A stretch of DNA of 64,000 nucleotides from UBA1234 sp964400015 (GTDB lineage Bacteria > Bacillota > Clostridia > TANB77 > UBA1234). The notes beneath the pieces are model-generated. The model made no database searches. It was given only the letters and a program-made list of their open reading frames with translations, and was not told the DNA's origin. The stretch is from assembly GCA_964400015.1 (NCBI GenBank), contig CAYNRR010000007.1, forward strand, positions 1 to 64,000, written 5' to 3'. Both the position numbers and the translations under genes were made by a program. Of this stretch, positions 14,812 to 22,442 are shown one piece after another (positions within the stretch are counted from its first letter, which is position 1; the number at the start of each line of letters is the position of its first letter).

Positions 14812-17475
14812 TTAATCTTCTTTTTTATGAATGTCTAAATCTATAATTTCACTATTGTCATCTTCGTTTGTGTTTGTATCTTGATTTGTATTTGGTAAGA
14901 ATAAACTATCAATAACGAAATCGTTGATACCATCGTGATTAACATCTATAAATAGTTCGTTATTTTCAACTAATATTTTCATGTTTTCTTCTGATAGAGT
15001 AGGTGTTATATTTGTATTTAAAACATCATTATCTTTTGAAGTATTAAGATTTGAGTTATCGATATTGATATCGATTAAATCATCTGTAATAGTAGGGTTA
15101 TAATAACTTGAGTTTGGAACATAGCTGTCAGTAACAGCTGTTTGAGTATTTTGAACAGTATCTGAAACATATGATGGAACATTTAAGTTGATATCGTTTT
15201 CAACAGTTTCATCAGGTTGGAATATTTCAAAGTTGTAATTTGCGGATTTATGAGGTTCATAATACTTTTTATTTATGAAATCAGTCTTACCTCTACCAAC
15301 AATTGATTTTCCAGATTCGTTTTTAGTTCTATATACACAAGTCTTAAATGCTAAGTTAACAATTTTAGCTGGCTTATAATGTGGAGAATAGTTTGTTTCA
15401 GCAGTCATTAAGTTGGCTGTTATCTTGTCGGCACCTTCTTGTGTAGATGAGTCGGCAAGTATTCTCTTGTATTTCCATTTTTTCTTGTTACCAAATTCTT
15501 TAGACCAGAATTCTGATTCTTCAGCAGTCATATCACCAAATACAATTTGAGTTTTTGTATTTGTTATTATAACGTCTTTAAAATAAGCAAGCGACTTATT
15601 TTTTGTAAGCTGAGATAAGTTCTGAATTGTTATCAATGTTCCTACACGATATTTTCTAAATAATGTGAAGAAAGCTTCAGTATCTTTATTTACGTATAAT
15701 GGGAACTCATCAATGTATATAAAATGAGGAGTTCTAGTATCTTCGATACCAGGTCTTCTTAAAACAGCATCTTTTAATGAAAGTATTACAAACATACCAA
15801 ATGCTCTTTGATGTAGTTCACCAAGGTCACCTTGTCTTGTACAAGCTGTGATTATCTCACCATTTGCAAGAGCTTTATCAAGGTCAACGTTGTTATCTCT
15901 ACTACATAATACATGTTTAACGCCAGGATTTCTTAAGAAGTTATCAAGCTGTGTAATTGCTCCATAAACGTGTTTTTCAGTTTCTTTTCTACCACTACCA
16001 TAAGTTGATGCGATTTCATAACCGTGGATGTTAACTGGTGGCTTATAGAAGTTCTTTTCAAAATATCCTACAAGCGATTTGTAGTCTTCTGAAAGAACAG
16101 GATCTTTCTTCAATACTTCCGTCATTTCTTCTGCAATATCAAAATTATTAAGAATGGCAAGCATATCTTCAAGAGTAGGAAGGTCGCCATTGTGCATTCT
16201 TGGATAAATAAGTTTTAATAAAATAGCTAAGTTTTCAAAAGCTTGTTGAGAAACGTTTGCAAAGAAAACGTTATCTCCACCTGAATTTTCAGATTCGTAC
16301 ATACCCTTTAAAACTGTTGAAATAATACTTGCTACTTTAGCAGGGTCATTTCCTATAAATGGATTGATACCTTTTGAATTTGGATCAGAAGGGTCAATAA
16401 TATTTACAGGAATATCATAAGCTTTAGCAACTTTTCTAACACGTTCGATACACGCATTATCAGGAGCTACAAGTGTAAAACCGATACCGCGATAATATAT
16501 TTCATTTGTTTCTGGATCTTGATATTTGAACATATCTTTAACATAAGCTTTATATTCATCAATTCTGGATTCTTTAGGCTTTAGATAAGATAATGTGAAA
16601 GTGCTATTCAAATATTCGTTACTATAAGGAACTCTAAGCGTTGCTAAACCTGCATGTAATGCATTATAACCTAACTTCTTACTAACTTCTCTAAAGAAAT
16701 ATTTACGCTCTAAGTCCATTGCACACATAGGTTCAACAATAGTTGCTGTCTTACCTGTACCAGTAGCACCTTCAACTAGTACGGCTTCGTATCTTTTCTT
16801 TTCAGGAATAACTGCTGGTTTTCCTGTTTGGTCATCAATACAAATTTGAGCATTACACATAAATACATCAGGAGTTTTAATTAAAGATTTTGAAGGAACT
16901 AATTTGAAGCCTTTGAAATCTTCAAATGAGTCAATCCAATCTTGGTCAGCATCCATGATATCTTCAAGGTGGTAAAAAATTCCTTGTTTAAGAGAAAGTA
17001 ATGGATAAATTAAAGTAACCGCCTTTAGTGCTGGTGCAATTAGCTCAGGCATATTTATTGCTATGTATTTGAAATTTGAAAGATTCATTAACCAGAACCA
17101 TGAAAATTCGTTAATCCATTGAGCTATCATTACGGTAGCAATAATTCTAAAAGCAATTACATAATATATGTAATATGTAATTGGTTGGGTTATTGTTTTG
17201 CAAAATGGTGAAGCACATAATATTGAATAACCAGCCACCAATATAAATAATGCGAACGTATACATGAGTGGAGACCAATAATTTACGAATTGTCCAGTGA
17301 ACAATACAGATATAATTTCTAGGACTCTATCAAAAGCAAATATAATTGTTAATATTGAAAATAGATATCCAAAGAAAGAATTCAAATCTATATTGAATGG
17401 TTTTAAAAGTGAGTTTATTGGATCCATCAATTTGTATATAACTTTCTTAAAAAATGATAAAATTGTTCTTACCAT
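14812..17475 (-). CDS. VirD4/TraG-like membrane coupling ATPase (orphan)
   Basis: An 887-residue protein. The N-terminal 165 residues hold about four hydrophobic segments (near 35-60, 70-90, 100-120 and 140-162). The ATPase domain has Walker A GATGTGKT at 236-243 and Walker B FIYIDE at 585-590, with the TraG-type IDEFP motif and a following ITIQNLSQL sensor-like strand. This matches type IV coupling proteins, which pump DNA or protein substrates across the membrane. The tail (about 755-887) is low-complexity, rich in Asn, Asp and Thr, and contains DVNHDGIND (844-852), an EF-hand-like calcium loop. No relaxase, VirB4 or pilus gene is near. RBS GGAGGGT. Its function here is unknown. Confidence 0.8.
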   Translation of the reverse strand: MVRTILSFFKKVIYKLMDPINSLLKPFNIDLNSFFGYLFSILTIIFAFDRVLEIISVLFTGQFVNYWSPLMYTFALFILVAGYSILCASPFCKTITQPITYYIYYVIAFRIIATVMIAQWINEFSWFWLMNLSNFKYIAINMPELIAPALKAVTLIYPLLSLKQGIFYHLEDIMDADQDWIDSFEDFKGFKLVPSKSLIKTPDVFMCNAQICIDDQTGKPAVIPEKKRYEAVLVEGATGTGKTATIVEPMCAMDLERKYFFREVSKKLGYNALHAGLATLRVPYSNEYLNSTFTLSYLKPKESRIDEYKAYVKDMFKYQDPETNEIYYRGIGFTLVAPDNACIERVRKVAKAYDIPVNIIDPSDPNSKGINPFIGNDPAKVASIISTVLKGMYESENSGGDNVFFANVSQQAFENLAILLKLIYPRMHNGDLPTLEDMLAILNNFDIAEEMTEVLKKDPVLSEDYKSLVGYFEKNFYKPPVNIHGYEIASTYGSGRKETEKHVYGAITQLDNFLRNPGVKHVLCSRDNNVDLDKALANGEIITACTRQGDLGELHQRAFGMFVILSLKDAVLRRPGIEDTRTPHFIYIDEFPLYVNKDTEAFFTLFRKYRVGTLITIQNLSQLTKNKSLAYFKDVIITNTKTQIVFGDMTAEESEFWSKEFGNKKKWKYKRILADSSTQEGADKITANLMTAETNYSPHYKPAKIVNLAFKTCVYRTKNESGKSIVGRGKTDFINKKYYEPHKSANYNFEIFQPDETVENDINLNVPSYVSDTVQNTQTAVTDSYVPNSSYYNPTITDDLIDINIDNSNLNTSKDNDVLNTNITPTLSEENMKILVENNELFIDVNHDGINDFVIDSLFLPNTNQDTNTNEDDNSEIIDLDIHKKED

Positions 17476-17521
17476 AAAATACCCTCCAAAGGTTCATTTA
17501 TTGACAAAATCAGTCATCTAT

Positions 17522-17550
17522 ATTATGCTATATTTTAGTTAAAAATTCAA
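17522..17550 (-). promoter_or_regulatory. Promoter of the coupling-type ATPase gene
   Basis: On the minus strand, TTGAAT (17545-17550), a 17-base spacer and CATAAT (17522-17527) lie about 45 bases before the start codon. Confidence 0.5.
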
Positions 17551-17610
17551 GTAATATCGGTAAAATACTTGAAAATTTATGTAAATTTGAAAAAGCATGG
17601 AGGAACAACT

Positions 17611-18187
17611 ATGAAAGTGATTGTAGGATTACGGAAATCCAGGTTCTAGGTATGATGATACTCGTCATAATGTTGGATTTGCAGCGATAGATAAAATAGC
17701 TCAGAAACTTTCAATACAAACTAATAAAAACAAGTTTGACTCAATAATTGGAGAGGGAATGTATAACGGAGAAAAGATTTTATTAGCAAAACCTCAGACA
17801 TACATGAATTTGAGTGGTGAAGCAATAAAGCAAATTGTTGATTTTTATAAAGTTGAAATAAAAGATGTGATAGTAATATATGATGATATAGATTTAGATA
17901 TAGGAAGTATTAGAATAAAACCAAAAGGTGGAACTGGGACACACAATGGTATGCGTAATATTGCGTATATGCTTCAAAGCACGGATTTCCCTAGGGTTAG
18001 AATTGGTACTGGAAAAGTAATTATAGGAATTGACTTAAAAGATTTTGTACTTATGAAAATGTCAAAAGAAGAAAAAAATATTATTGAAAAAGTTACTGAA
18101 AATGTATATAATTCAGTGATTGAAATGCTTGAACACGGACTTGAAAAAGCGATGAGCATGTATAACAACAAAAACGAGGTTGTATAA
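17611..18187 (+). CDS. pth: Peptidyl-tRNA hydrolase, interrupted by one extra base at a CGG codon
   Basis: The enzyme releases tRNA from dropped-off peptidyl-tRNAs and is normally essential. From ATG 17611 (RBS GGAGGAAC) the frame reads MKVIVGL, then CGG AAA TCC AGG TTC and a TAG stop at 17647. Skipping the C at 17632 restores GNPGSRYDDTRHNVGF, including the catalytic His (residue 19), and the frame then runs uninterrupted to 18187, giving 191 residues, the normal length. The rest (KPQTYMNLSG, then GGTGTHNGMRNI) is well conserved, so the gene looks selected rather than decayed. It is the second of three genes broken at C-GGN. Options are +1 recoding, a sequence error or a recent mutation. Confidence 0.88.
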
Positions 18188-18188
18188 T

Positions 18189-19358
18189 ATGAGTGAACTA
18201 ATAATAAATCATAAAGATGAAAAAATTGAAGTATGTGTGTTAGAAGATAATTCAATATGTGAACTTTATGTATATGATGATGAAAAAAATAATATTATGG
18301 GGAATATTTATTTAGGTAAAGTTAGAAATGTGGTTGATGGAATGCAAGCTGCATTTGTAGATATAGGTATGGATAAAAATGCTTTTATATCGGTAAAAGA
18401 TGCTGCACCTAAAGTTGATGTAGTAAAAGAAAAACAGATTATAGATTTTAAGATATCTAAAATTGTAAAACCAAATTCTAATATACTAGTTCAAGTAAAG
18501 AAAATGCCAACGTTAGAAAAAGGAGCGAGAGTTTCAACACATATAACGCTTCCTGGAAATTATTTAGTTTTGATGCCTAATTTTGAAGTGGTAACTGTTT
18601 CACAAAAAATTGAATCAGATGTTGAAAGAAAACGTTTGCTAAATATTGTAAAATCTGTAATGCCTGAAAATTTTGGAGCAATAATAAGGACAGATGCAGA
18701 AGGCGTTTCTGAAAGTGACTTAATAAATGATTTTAATGCAGTCATGGAAAAGTGGAAACAAATTGAGAAAAAGTCCAAAGCTGATGAAATAGCGTTAGTT
18801 TATGATGAGCATGAAATAGTTTCTAAGATCGGTAGAGATCTTATAAATCAAAAATTAGAAAAGATATATATAAATAGCGAAAAGCTTTATGATGATATAA
18901 AACAATATATTAGTTTGAATGAAAATAAGAAGAATATTCCAATAGAATTTATGAAAGTGAAAGATATAATCGATGAGTTTGGGCTAAAATCAGAATTATT
19001 AAATGTTACAAGTAGAAAAGTCTGGTTAAAAAACGGTGGCTATATAGTGATTGATAAAACTGAGGCACTTACAGCAATTGACGTAAATTCAGGTAAATTC
19101 GTTGGAAATAGTGATTTAGAACAAACAGCTTTAGAAGTTAATTTAGAGGCGGCTAAGGAAATAATGAAGCAAATACGCTTAAAAGATATAGGTGGAATAA
19201 TAGTTATTGATTATATAGACTTGAATAAAAAGGAAAATCAGCAAAAAATCATAGCTGCAATGAATGCAGAAATATTAAAAGATAGAAGCAGAATAGATAT
19301 AAAAGGTTATACTGAATTAAATTTAGTGGAACTTACTCGAAAAAGAATGAATATATAG
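18189..19358 (+). CDS. rng: Ribonuclease E/G family protein, short form
   Basis: A 389-residue endoribonuclease. An S1-like domain (GNIYLGKVRNVVDGMQAAFV) is at about 36-110. The catalytic core has two metal-binding Asp regions, AIDVNSGKFVG and VIDYIDL. It ends at VELTRKRMNI, before the CxxC zinc-link and small domain found in longer RNase G/E enzymes. Either this lineage has the short form or the tail was lost. ATG 18189 is one base after pth, with ACGAGG upstream; an in-frame TTG at 18180 has no room for a ribosome site. Confidence 0.88.
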   Translation: MSELIINHKDEKIEVCVLEDNSICELYVYDDEKNNIMGNIYLGKVRNVVDGMQAAFVDIGMDKNAFISVKDAAPKVDVVKEKQIIDFKISKIVKPNSNILVQVKKMPTLEKGARVSTHITLPGNYLVLMPNFEVVTVSQKIESDVERKRLLNIVKSVMPENFGAIIRTDAEGVSESDLINDFNAVMEKWKQIEKKSKADEIALVYDEHEIVSKIGRDLINQKLEKIYINSEKLYDDIKQYISLNENKKNIPIEFMKVKDIIDEFGLKSELLNVTSRKVWLKNGGYIVIDKTEALTAIDVNSGKFVGNSDLEQTALEVNLEAAKEIMKQIRLKDIGGIIVIDYIDLNKKENQQKIIAAMNAEILKDRSRIDIKGYTELNLVELTRKRMNI

Positions 19359-19365
19359 AAAAATG

Positions 19366-19394
19366 TTGCAAAATTGTTACTTTTATGATAACAT
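19366..19394 (+). promoter_or_regulatory. Putative promoter of rpsF-ssb-rpsR
   Basis: TTGCAA at 19366-19371, 17-base spacer, TAACAT at 19389-19394. It is placed just upstream of the S6:S18-type leader. Confidence 0.45.
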
Positions 19395-19400
19395 ATTGGT

Positions 19401-19455
19401 CGCAGTGAAACTGCCTTGCTCTATGTTAAATCATAGGGCCGTGAGTCCAAAAGGA
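19401..19455 (+). promoter_or_regulatory. Probable S6:S18 ribosomal leader
   Basis: Between promoter and rpsF, GCTCTATG (19418-19425) pairs with CATAGGGC (19432-19439), with one wobble pair, and is followed directly by CCG-type bases and GTGAG. A hairpin with a 3' CCG bulge is the hallmark of the leader by which the S6:S18 complex represses its own operon, mimicking 16S helix 22. The fit is by memory of that motif; a covariance-model search would settle it. Confidence 0.6.
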
Positions 19456-19465
19456 GGTGTAATAG

Positions 19466-19747
19466 ATGCAAAATAATTATGAAACAATCATGATTATCAA
19501 CTCTAATCTTGAAGAAGCTACTATCAAAGCAACAGTTGAAAAGTTTCAATCTTTAATCAACGCTAATGGTAAAGTAGAATCAACAGAGGAGTGGGGAAAG
19601 AAAAAATTAGCTTATCCTATCAAAAAACAAGCTGAAGGATATTATGTTCTAGTTAATTTTACAAGTAACCCAGAATTTATTGATGAACTAGATAGAATTT
19701 ATAACATTACTGATGAAGTTATAAAGCATATAGTTGTCAAAAAATAA
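19466..19747 (+). CDS. rpsF: 30S ribosomal protein S6 (bS6)
   Basis: A 93-residue platform protein that forms a heterodimer with S18. It has NYETIMIINSNLEE at the start and WGKKKLAYPIKKQAEGYYV in the middle. AAAGGAGGTG precedes the ATG. It is first in the rpsF-ssb-rpsR operon, an arrangement conserved in Firmicutes. Confidence 0.97.
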   Translation: MQNNYETIMIINSNLEEATIKATVEKFQSLINANGKVESTEEWGKKKLAYPIKKQAEGYYVLVNFTSNPEFIDELDRIYNITDEVIKHIVVKK

Positions 19748-19768
19748 TTAAGAGGAGGACTTTTTATT

Positions 19769-20197
19769 ATGAATAAAGTTGTTCTAATGGGAAGATTAAC
19801 TAGAGATCCAGAAGTAAGATACACAAGTAATAATAATACACTTGTTGCATCTTTTTCACTAGCAGTTAATAGAAGATTTGCTAGACAAGGAGAAGAAAGA
19901 CAAGCAGATTTTATCAACATAGTTGCTTGGGACAAAACTGGAGAGTTTTGTAGTAAATATTTTAAAAAAGGTCAACAAGTTGGCGTAATTGGAAGAATAC
20001 AAACAAGAAATTATGATGATAAAGATGGTAAAAAAGTATACGTAACAGAAGTAATTGCTGAAGAAGCATATTTTGCTGACACTAGAAGAGATGGTGAAGC
20101 AAGTCCATTTGGAGGAAATGCTACAGGAGCTACATTTGATGCTAACACAGCACCAAACGATTTTACACAAGTTACAGATGACGATTTGCCATTTTAA
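19769..20197 (+). CDS. ssb: Single-stranded DNA-binding protein
   Basis: A 142-residue OB-fold protein that coats single-stranded DNA in replication and repair. It begins MNKVVLMGRLTRDPEVRYT, has FINIVAWDKTGEF in the core, and ends with the acidic tip DDDLPF that binds partner proteins. AAGAGGAGG precedes the ATG, 21 bases after rpsF. Confidence 0.97.
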   Translation: MNKVVLMGRLTRDPEVRYTSNNNTLVASFSLAVNRRFARQGEERQADFINIVAWDKTGEFCSKYFKKGQQVGVIGRIQTRNYDDKDGKKVYVTEVIAEEAYFADTRRDGEASPFGGNATGATFDANTAPNDFTQVTDDDLPF

Positions 20198-20251
20198 ACT
20201 TGGTTGATTACATATGGTTCCCTTAAAATATTAAGATTGGAGGAAATGAAA

Positions 20252-20536
20252 ATGGCTGATAAAAAAGGCGCTAGAAAATTCAATAACAGAAATAATAACG
20301 ATGACGATTCAATGCCAAGACAAAGAAGAATTAAGAAGAAAGTATGTGCTTTCTGTGCTGATAAAAATTTAGTTATCGATTATAAAGATGCTGAAAAGCT
20401 AAGAAAATATGTTAGTGAAAAAGGTAAAATCTTACCAAGAAGAGTTACAGGTCTTTGTGCAAAACATCAAAGAGAAGTAACAGTAGCTATTAAAAGAGCT
20501 AGACATATTGGTTTATTACCTTATACAGCTGAATAA
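20252..20536 (+). CDS. rpsR: 30S ribosomal protein S18 (bS18), zinc form
   Basis: A 94-residue protein. C32, C35, C69 and H72 are likely zinc ligands, as in C+ versions of S18. The conserved end is RARHIGLLPYTAE. The ATG at 20252 is eight bases after TTGGAGG; the ATG at 20246 is too close. The N-terminal 30 residues are Asn/Asp-rich. Confidence 0.95.
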   Translation: MADKKGARKFNNRNNNDDDSMPRQRRIKKKVCAFCADKNLVIDYKDAEKLRKYVSEKGKILPRRVTGLCAKHQREVTVAIKRARHIGLLPYTAE

Positions 20537-20560
20537 TATAAAATTTGATAAAAATAGGAA

Positions 20561-20588
20561 AGCTATCACGTTATGTGATAGCTTTTTT
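20561..20588 (+). terminator. Terminator after rpsR
   Basis: Perfect 9-bp stem AGCTATCAC/GTGATAGCT (20561-20569 with 20575-20583) and a T-run. Confidence 0.92.
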
Positions 20589-20589
20589 C

Positions 20590-20618
20590 TTGTAGGAGAA
20601 AATAATAAATGATATACT
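20590..20618 (+). promoter_or_regulatory. Promoter of the solitary pilin-like gene
   Basis: TTGTAG at 20590-20595, 17-base spacer, TATACT at 20613-20618, directly after the rpsR terminator. Confidence 0.55.
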
Positions 20619-20640
20619 ATTAGGCGTGGAGGGATGATGA

Positions 20641-21063
20641 ATGAAAAGTCAAAATGGTATTACTCTTGTTACAATGGTTGTTATGATTGTTGTTATGGCC
20701 ATTATTGCAACAGTTTCAATAACTGGTGGTGTTGAAGTAGTAAGAGAATCTAAAGAACAAGTTAAGGAAGATAACTTAGCTAGTGTAAAGAATTTAGTAA
20801 ATAGAGAAGCTGCTAAAGTTGCGACTAGTGGAGTTTTTACTCCTGCTAATGCGAATTTGTATGGAATAAAAAATGCTGAATTAGCTGGTCAACCAATTGG
20901 TGAAGAGTGGTATTTCTTAGATGAAAGTGCTTTAAATGAAATGGGGATTGAATTTATAGATGAAACATATGTAGTAAATTACAAATTGAATGTTGTAATT
21001 CCTATGTCAGAAGAAGAAAACATTCATAGCAAGATAGAATATTATAATAATGGGTATAAATAA
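20641..21063 (+). CDS. Type IV pilin-like (prepilin-type) protein
   Basis: A 140-residue protein that begins MKSQNGITLVTMVVMIVVMA: a short basic leader, Gly6 followed by Ile7, and a long hydrophobic helix to about residue 30. This is the prepilin peptidase class III signal, although the usual Glu at +5 of the mature chain is replaced. The rest is a soluble domain without recognised motifs. It is a single-gene unit with its own promoter and terminator. Two further proteins with the same N-terminus lie at 34.1-35.1 kb. No pilus assembly ATPase, PilC-like protein or peptidase is in the window. Confidence 0.7.
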   Translation: MKSQNGITLVTMVVMIVVMAIIATVSITGGVEVVRESKEQVKEDNLASVKNLVNREAAKVATSGVFTPANANLYGIKNAELAGQPIGEEWYFLDESALNEMGIEFIDETYVVNYKLNVVIPMSEEENIHSKIEYYNNGYK

Positions 21064-21065
21064 TA

Positions 21066-21123
21066 AAAAGAGCTTTTAATGAAGTGAGCTAGAAATAGTT
21101 CACTTCAAAATAAGCTCTTTTTT
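21066..21123. terminator. Bidirectional terminator, nested hairpin
   Basis: An outer stem AAAAGAGCTT/AAGCTCTTTT encloses an inner GAAGTGA/TCACTTC stem, with an A-run before and a T-run after. It lies between the convergent pilin-like gene and murI. Confidence 0.85.
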
Positions 21124-21124
21124 G

Positions 21125-21889
21125 TTAAATTTCTAATCCCATCTTTTGGGCTTTAATTTTAAATTCTTCAAAATCATCACTTGAGTATAATTCTATTTTG
21201 CCAATATTTGAGGAATCGTTTAATAAGTTATTTGAAGTTAGATATTCTAATGTGTTTATTGCAGAATATTCACCGATATCAATAAGATTTATTGTATCTC
21301 CAACTTCATTTTGAATTTTTTCTTTTAGAAGAGGGTAGTGAGTACAACCTAATATGATTGAAGAAATGTGATTTTCATGTAGTTGTAATTTATCCATGTA
21401 TTCTTTTATGAAGTAGGGTGTGCCATCATTTTCTATTAAACCATTTTCAATTATTGGAACGAAAAGAGGACAAGCAACAGATACTATTTTTGTATGAGGT
21501 GAATTCGTTTTTATTGCTTTCGCCCATGCATCACTTTTGATAGTTGCTTGTGTAGCAATTACTCCCACACAGTTTTCTGTAATAGTTTCTGCAGTAGGAA
21601 GGATAATATTTCTAATTTCTATATTATACTTATTTTTTAAATGCTCATATGCAGTAGCACTAGCTGTACCACATGCAATAATAATCATTTTCACATTTTT
21701 AGCTATTAAAAATTCAACTATTTTTTCACAGTATTCAATTATTGTTTCGGGCGATTTGTCGCCATATGGTAGATGAGCAGTGTCACCAAAATATATAAAA
21801 TTTTCATTAGGCATCAATTTAGTATATTGTTTTAAAACTGTAAGACCACCACACCCAGAATCAAACATTCCTATAGCTCTATTGTCCAT
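21125..21889 (-). CDS. murI: Glutamate racemase
   Basis: A 254-residue cofactor-independent enzyme that makes D-glutamate for peptidoglycan. It has Asp10 in GMFDSGCGG, the catalytic pair Cys73 in IIACGTASA and Cys182 in LGCTHYPLL, and PYGDKS near 41-46. An AAAGAGGTG-type site precedes the start. It is a single gene divergent from trxA. Confidence 0.95.
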   Translation of the reverse strand: MDNRAIGMFDSGCGGLTVLKQYTKLMPNENFIYFGDTAHLPYGDKSPETIIEYCEKIVEFLIAKNVKMIIIACGTASATAYEHLKNKYNIEIRNIILPTAETITENCVGVIATQATIKSDAWAKAIKTNSPHTKIVSVACPLFVPIIENGLIENDGTPYFIKEYMDKLQLHENHISSIILGCTHYPLLKEKIQNEVGDTINLIDIGEYSAINTLEYLTSNNLLNDSSNIGKIELYSSDDFEEFKIKAQKMGLEI

Positions 21890-21919
21890 ATTGCACCTCT
21901 TTTAATCATAATATAATAT

Positions 21920-21948
21920 ATTCTAACATTCATAAAAATAGTTGTAAA
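21920..21948 (-). promoter_or_regulatory. Putative murI promoter
   Basis: Minus strand TTTACA (21943-21948), 17-base spacer, TAGAAT (21920-21925), about 30 bases before the start codon. Confidence 0.45.
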
Positions 21949-21970
21949 TTGAAAAATTTTCATTAAATAA

Positions 21971-21999
21971 TTGATGACAAAAAATATATGTGTTAGACT
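21971..21999 (+). promoter_or_regulatory. Putative trxA promoter
   Basis: TTGATG (21971-21976), 17-base spacer, TAGACT (21994-21999), about 63 bases before trxA. The match is moderate. Confidence 0.4.
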
Positions 22000-22062
22000 T
22001 TAAAAAGTGAATTTTATTTTGAAATTATAGGAAAAATACTTGTATTAAGAGGAGGAGAGAAA

Positions 22063-22380
22063 ATGATACACTATATAGAAAATGAACAAATTTTATCCGA
22101 AGTGATAAAAAATGAAAAATTAGTAATAGTAGATTTTTTCGCAGAATGGTGTGGCCCTTGTCAAATGCTTGCTCCAATATTAAAAAATTTGGAACAAAAA
22201 TATTCTGATAAAGTAGAAATATATAAAGTAAATGTAGATGAATCTCAAGCAGCGACTATGAGATATGGAGTTACAGCAATGCCTACACTAATCTTTTTTA
22301 AAGATGGTCAAGAAATAGAAAGATATGTTGGCTATATGGAAGAAGAGGAATTAGAAAAAATAATAAAAGAGTTAATTTAA
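22063..22380 (+). CDS. trxA: Thioredoxin
   Basis: A 105-residue thioredoxin-fold disulfide reductase. The active site WCGPC has Cys30 and Cys33, and the conserved cis-Pro is in AMPTLIFF. AGAGGAGGAG precedes the ATG. It is a monocistronic gene ending in a terminator shared with the convergent permease gene. Confidence 0.95.
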   Translation: MIHYIENEQILSEVIKNEKLVIVDFFAEWCGPCQMLAPILKNLEQKYSDKVEIYKVNVDESQAATMRYGVTAMPTLIFFKDGQEIERYVGYMEEEELEKIIKELI

Positions 22381-22392
22381 TTCTAAAAATAG

Positions 22393-22427
22393 AAAGTAGA
22401 TGCTTAATATAAAGCATCTACTTTTTT
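22393..22427. terminator. Bidirectional terminator between trxA and the permease gene
   Basis: Perfect 13-bp stem (22393-22405 with 22412-22424), six-base loop and T-run. The adjoining A residues allow it to work in both directions. Confidence 0.92.
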
Positions 22428-22442
22428 CAAAATCTATATTAT

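Noticed and set aside
12756..17475. Integrative conjugative element or prophage
   Set aside because: Only a coupling-type ATPase and a winged-helix protein are present; no relaxase, integrase, capsid gene, direct repeats or change in composition is seen.
17611..18187. Calling pth and recD2 ordinary decayed pseudogenes
   Set aside because: The remaining sequence is fully conserved in one shifted frame, with no further stops or decay, and the breaks share the C-GGN form.
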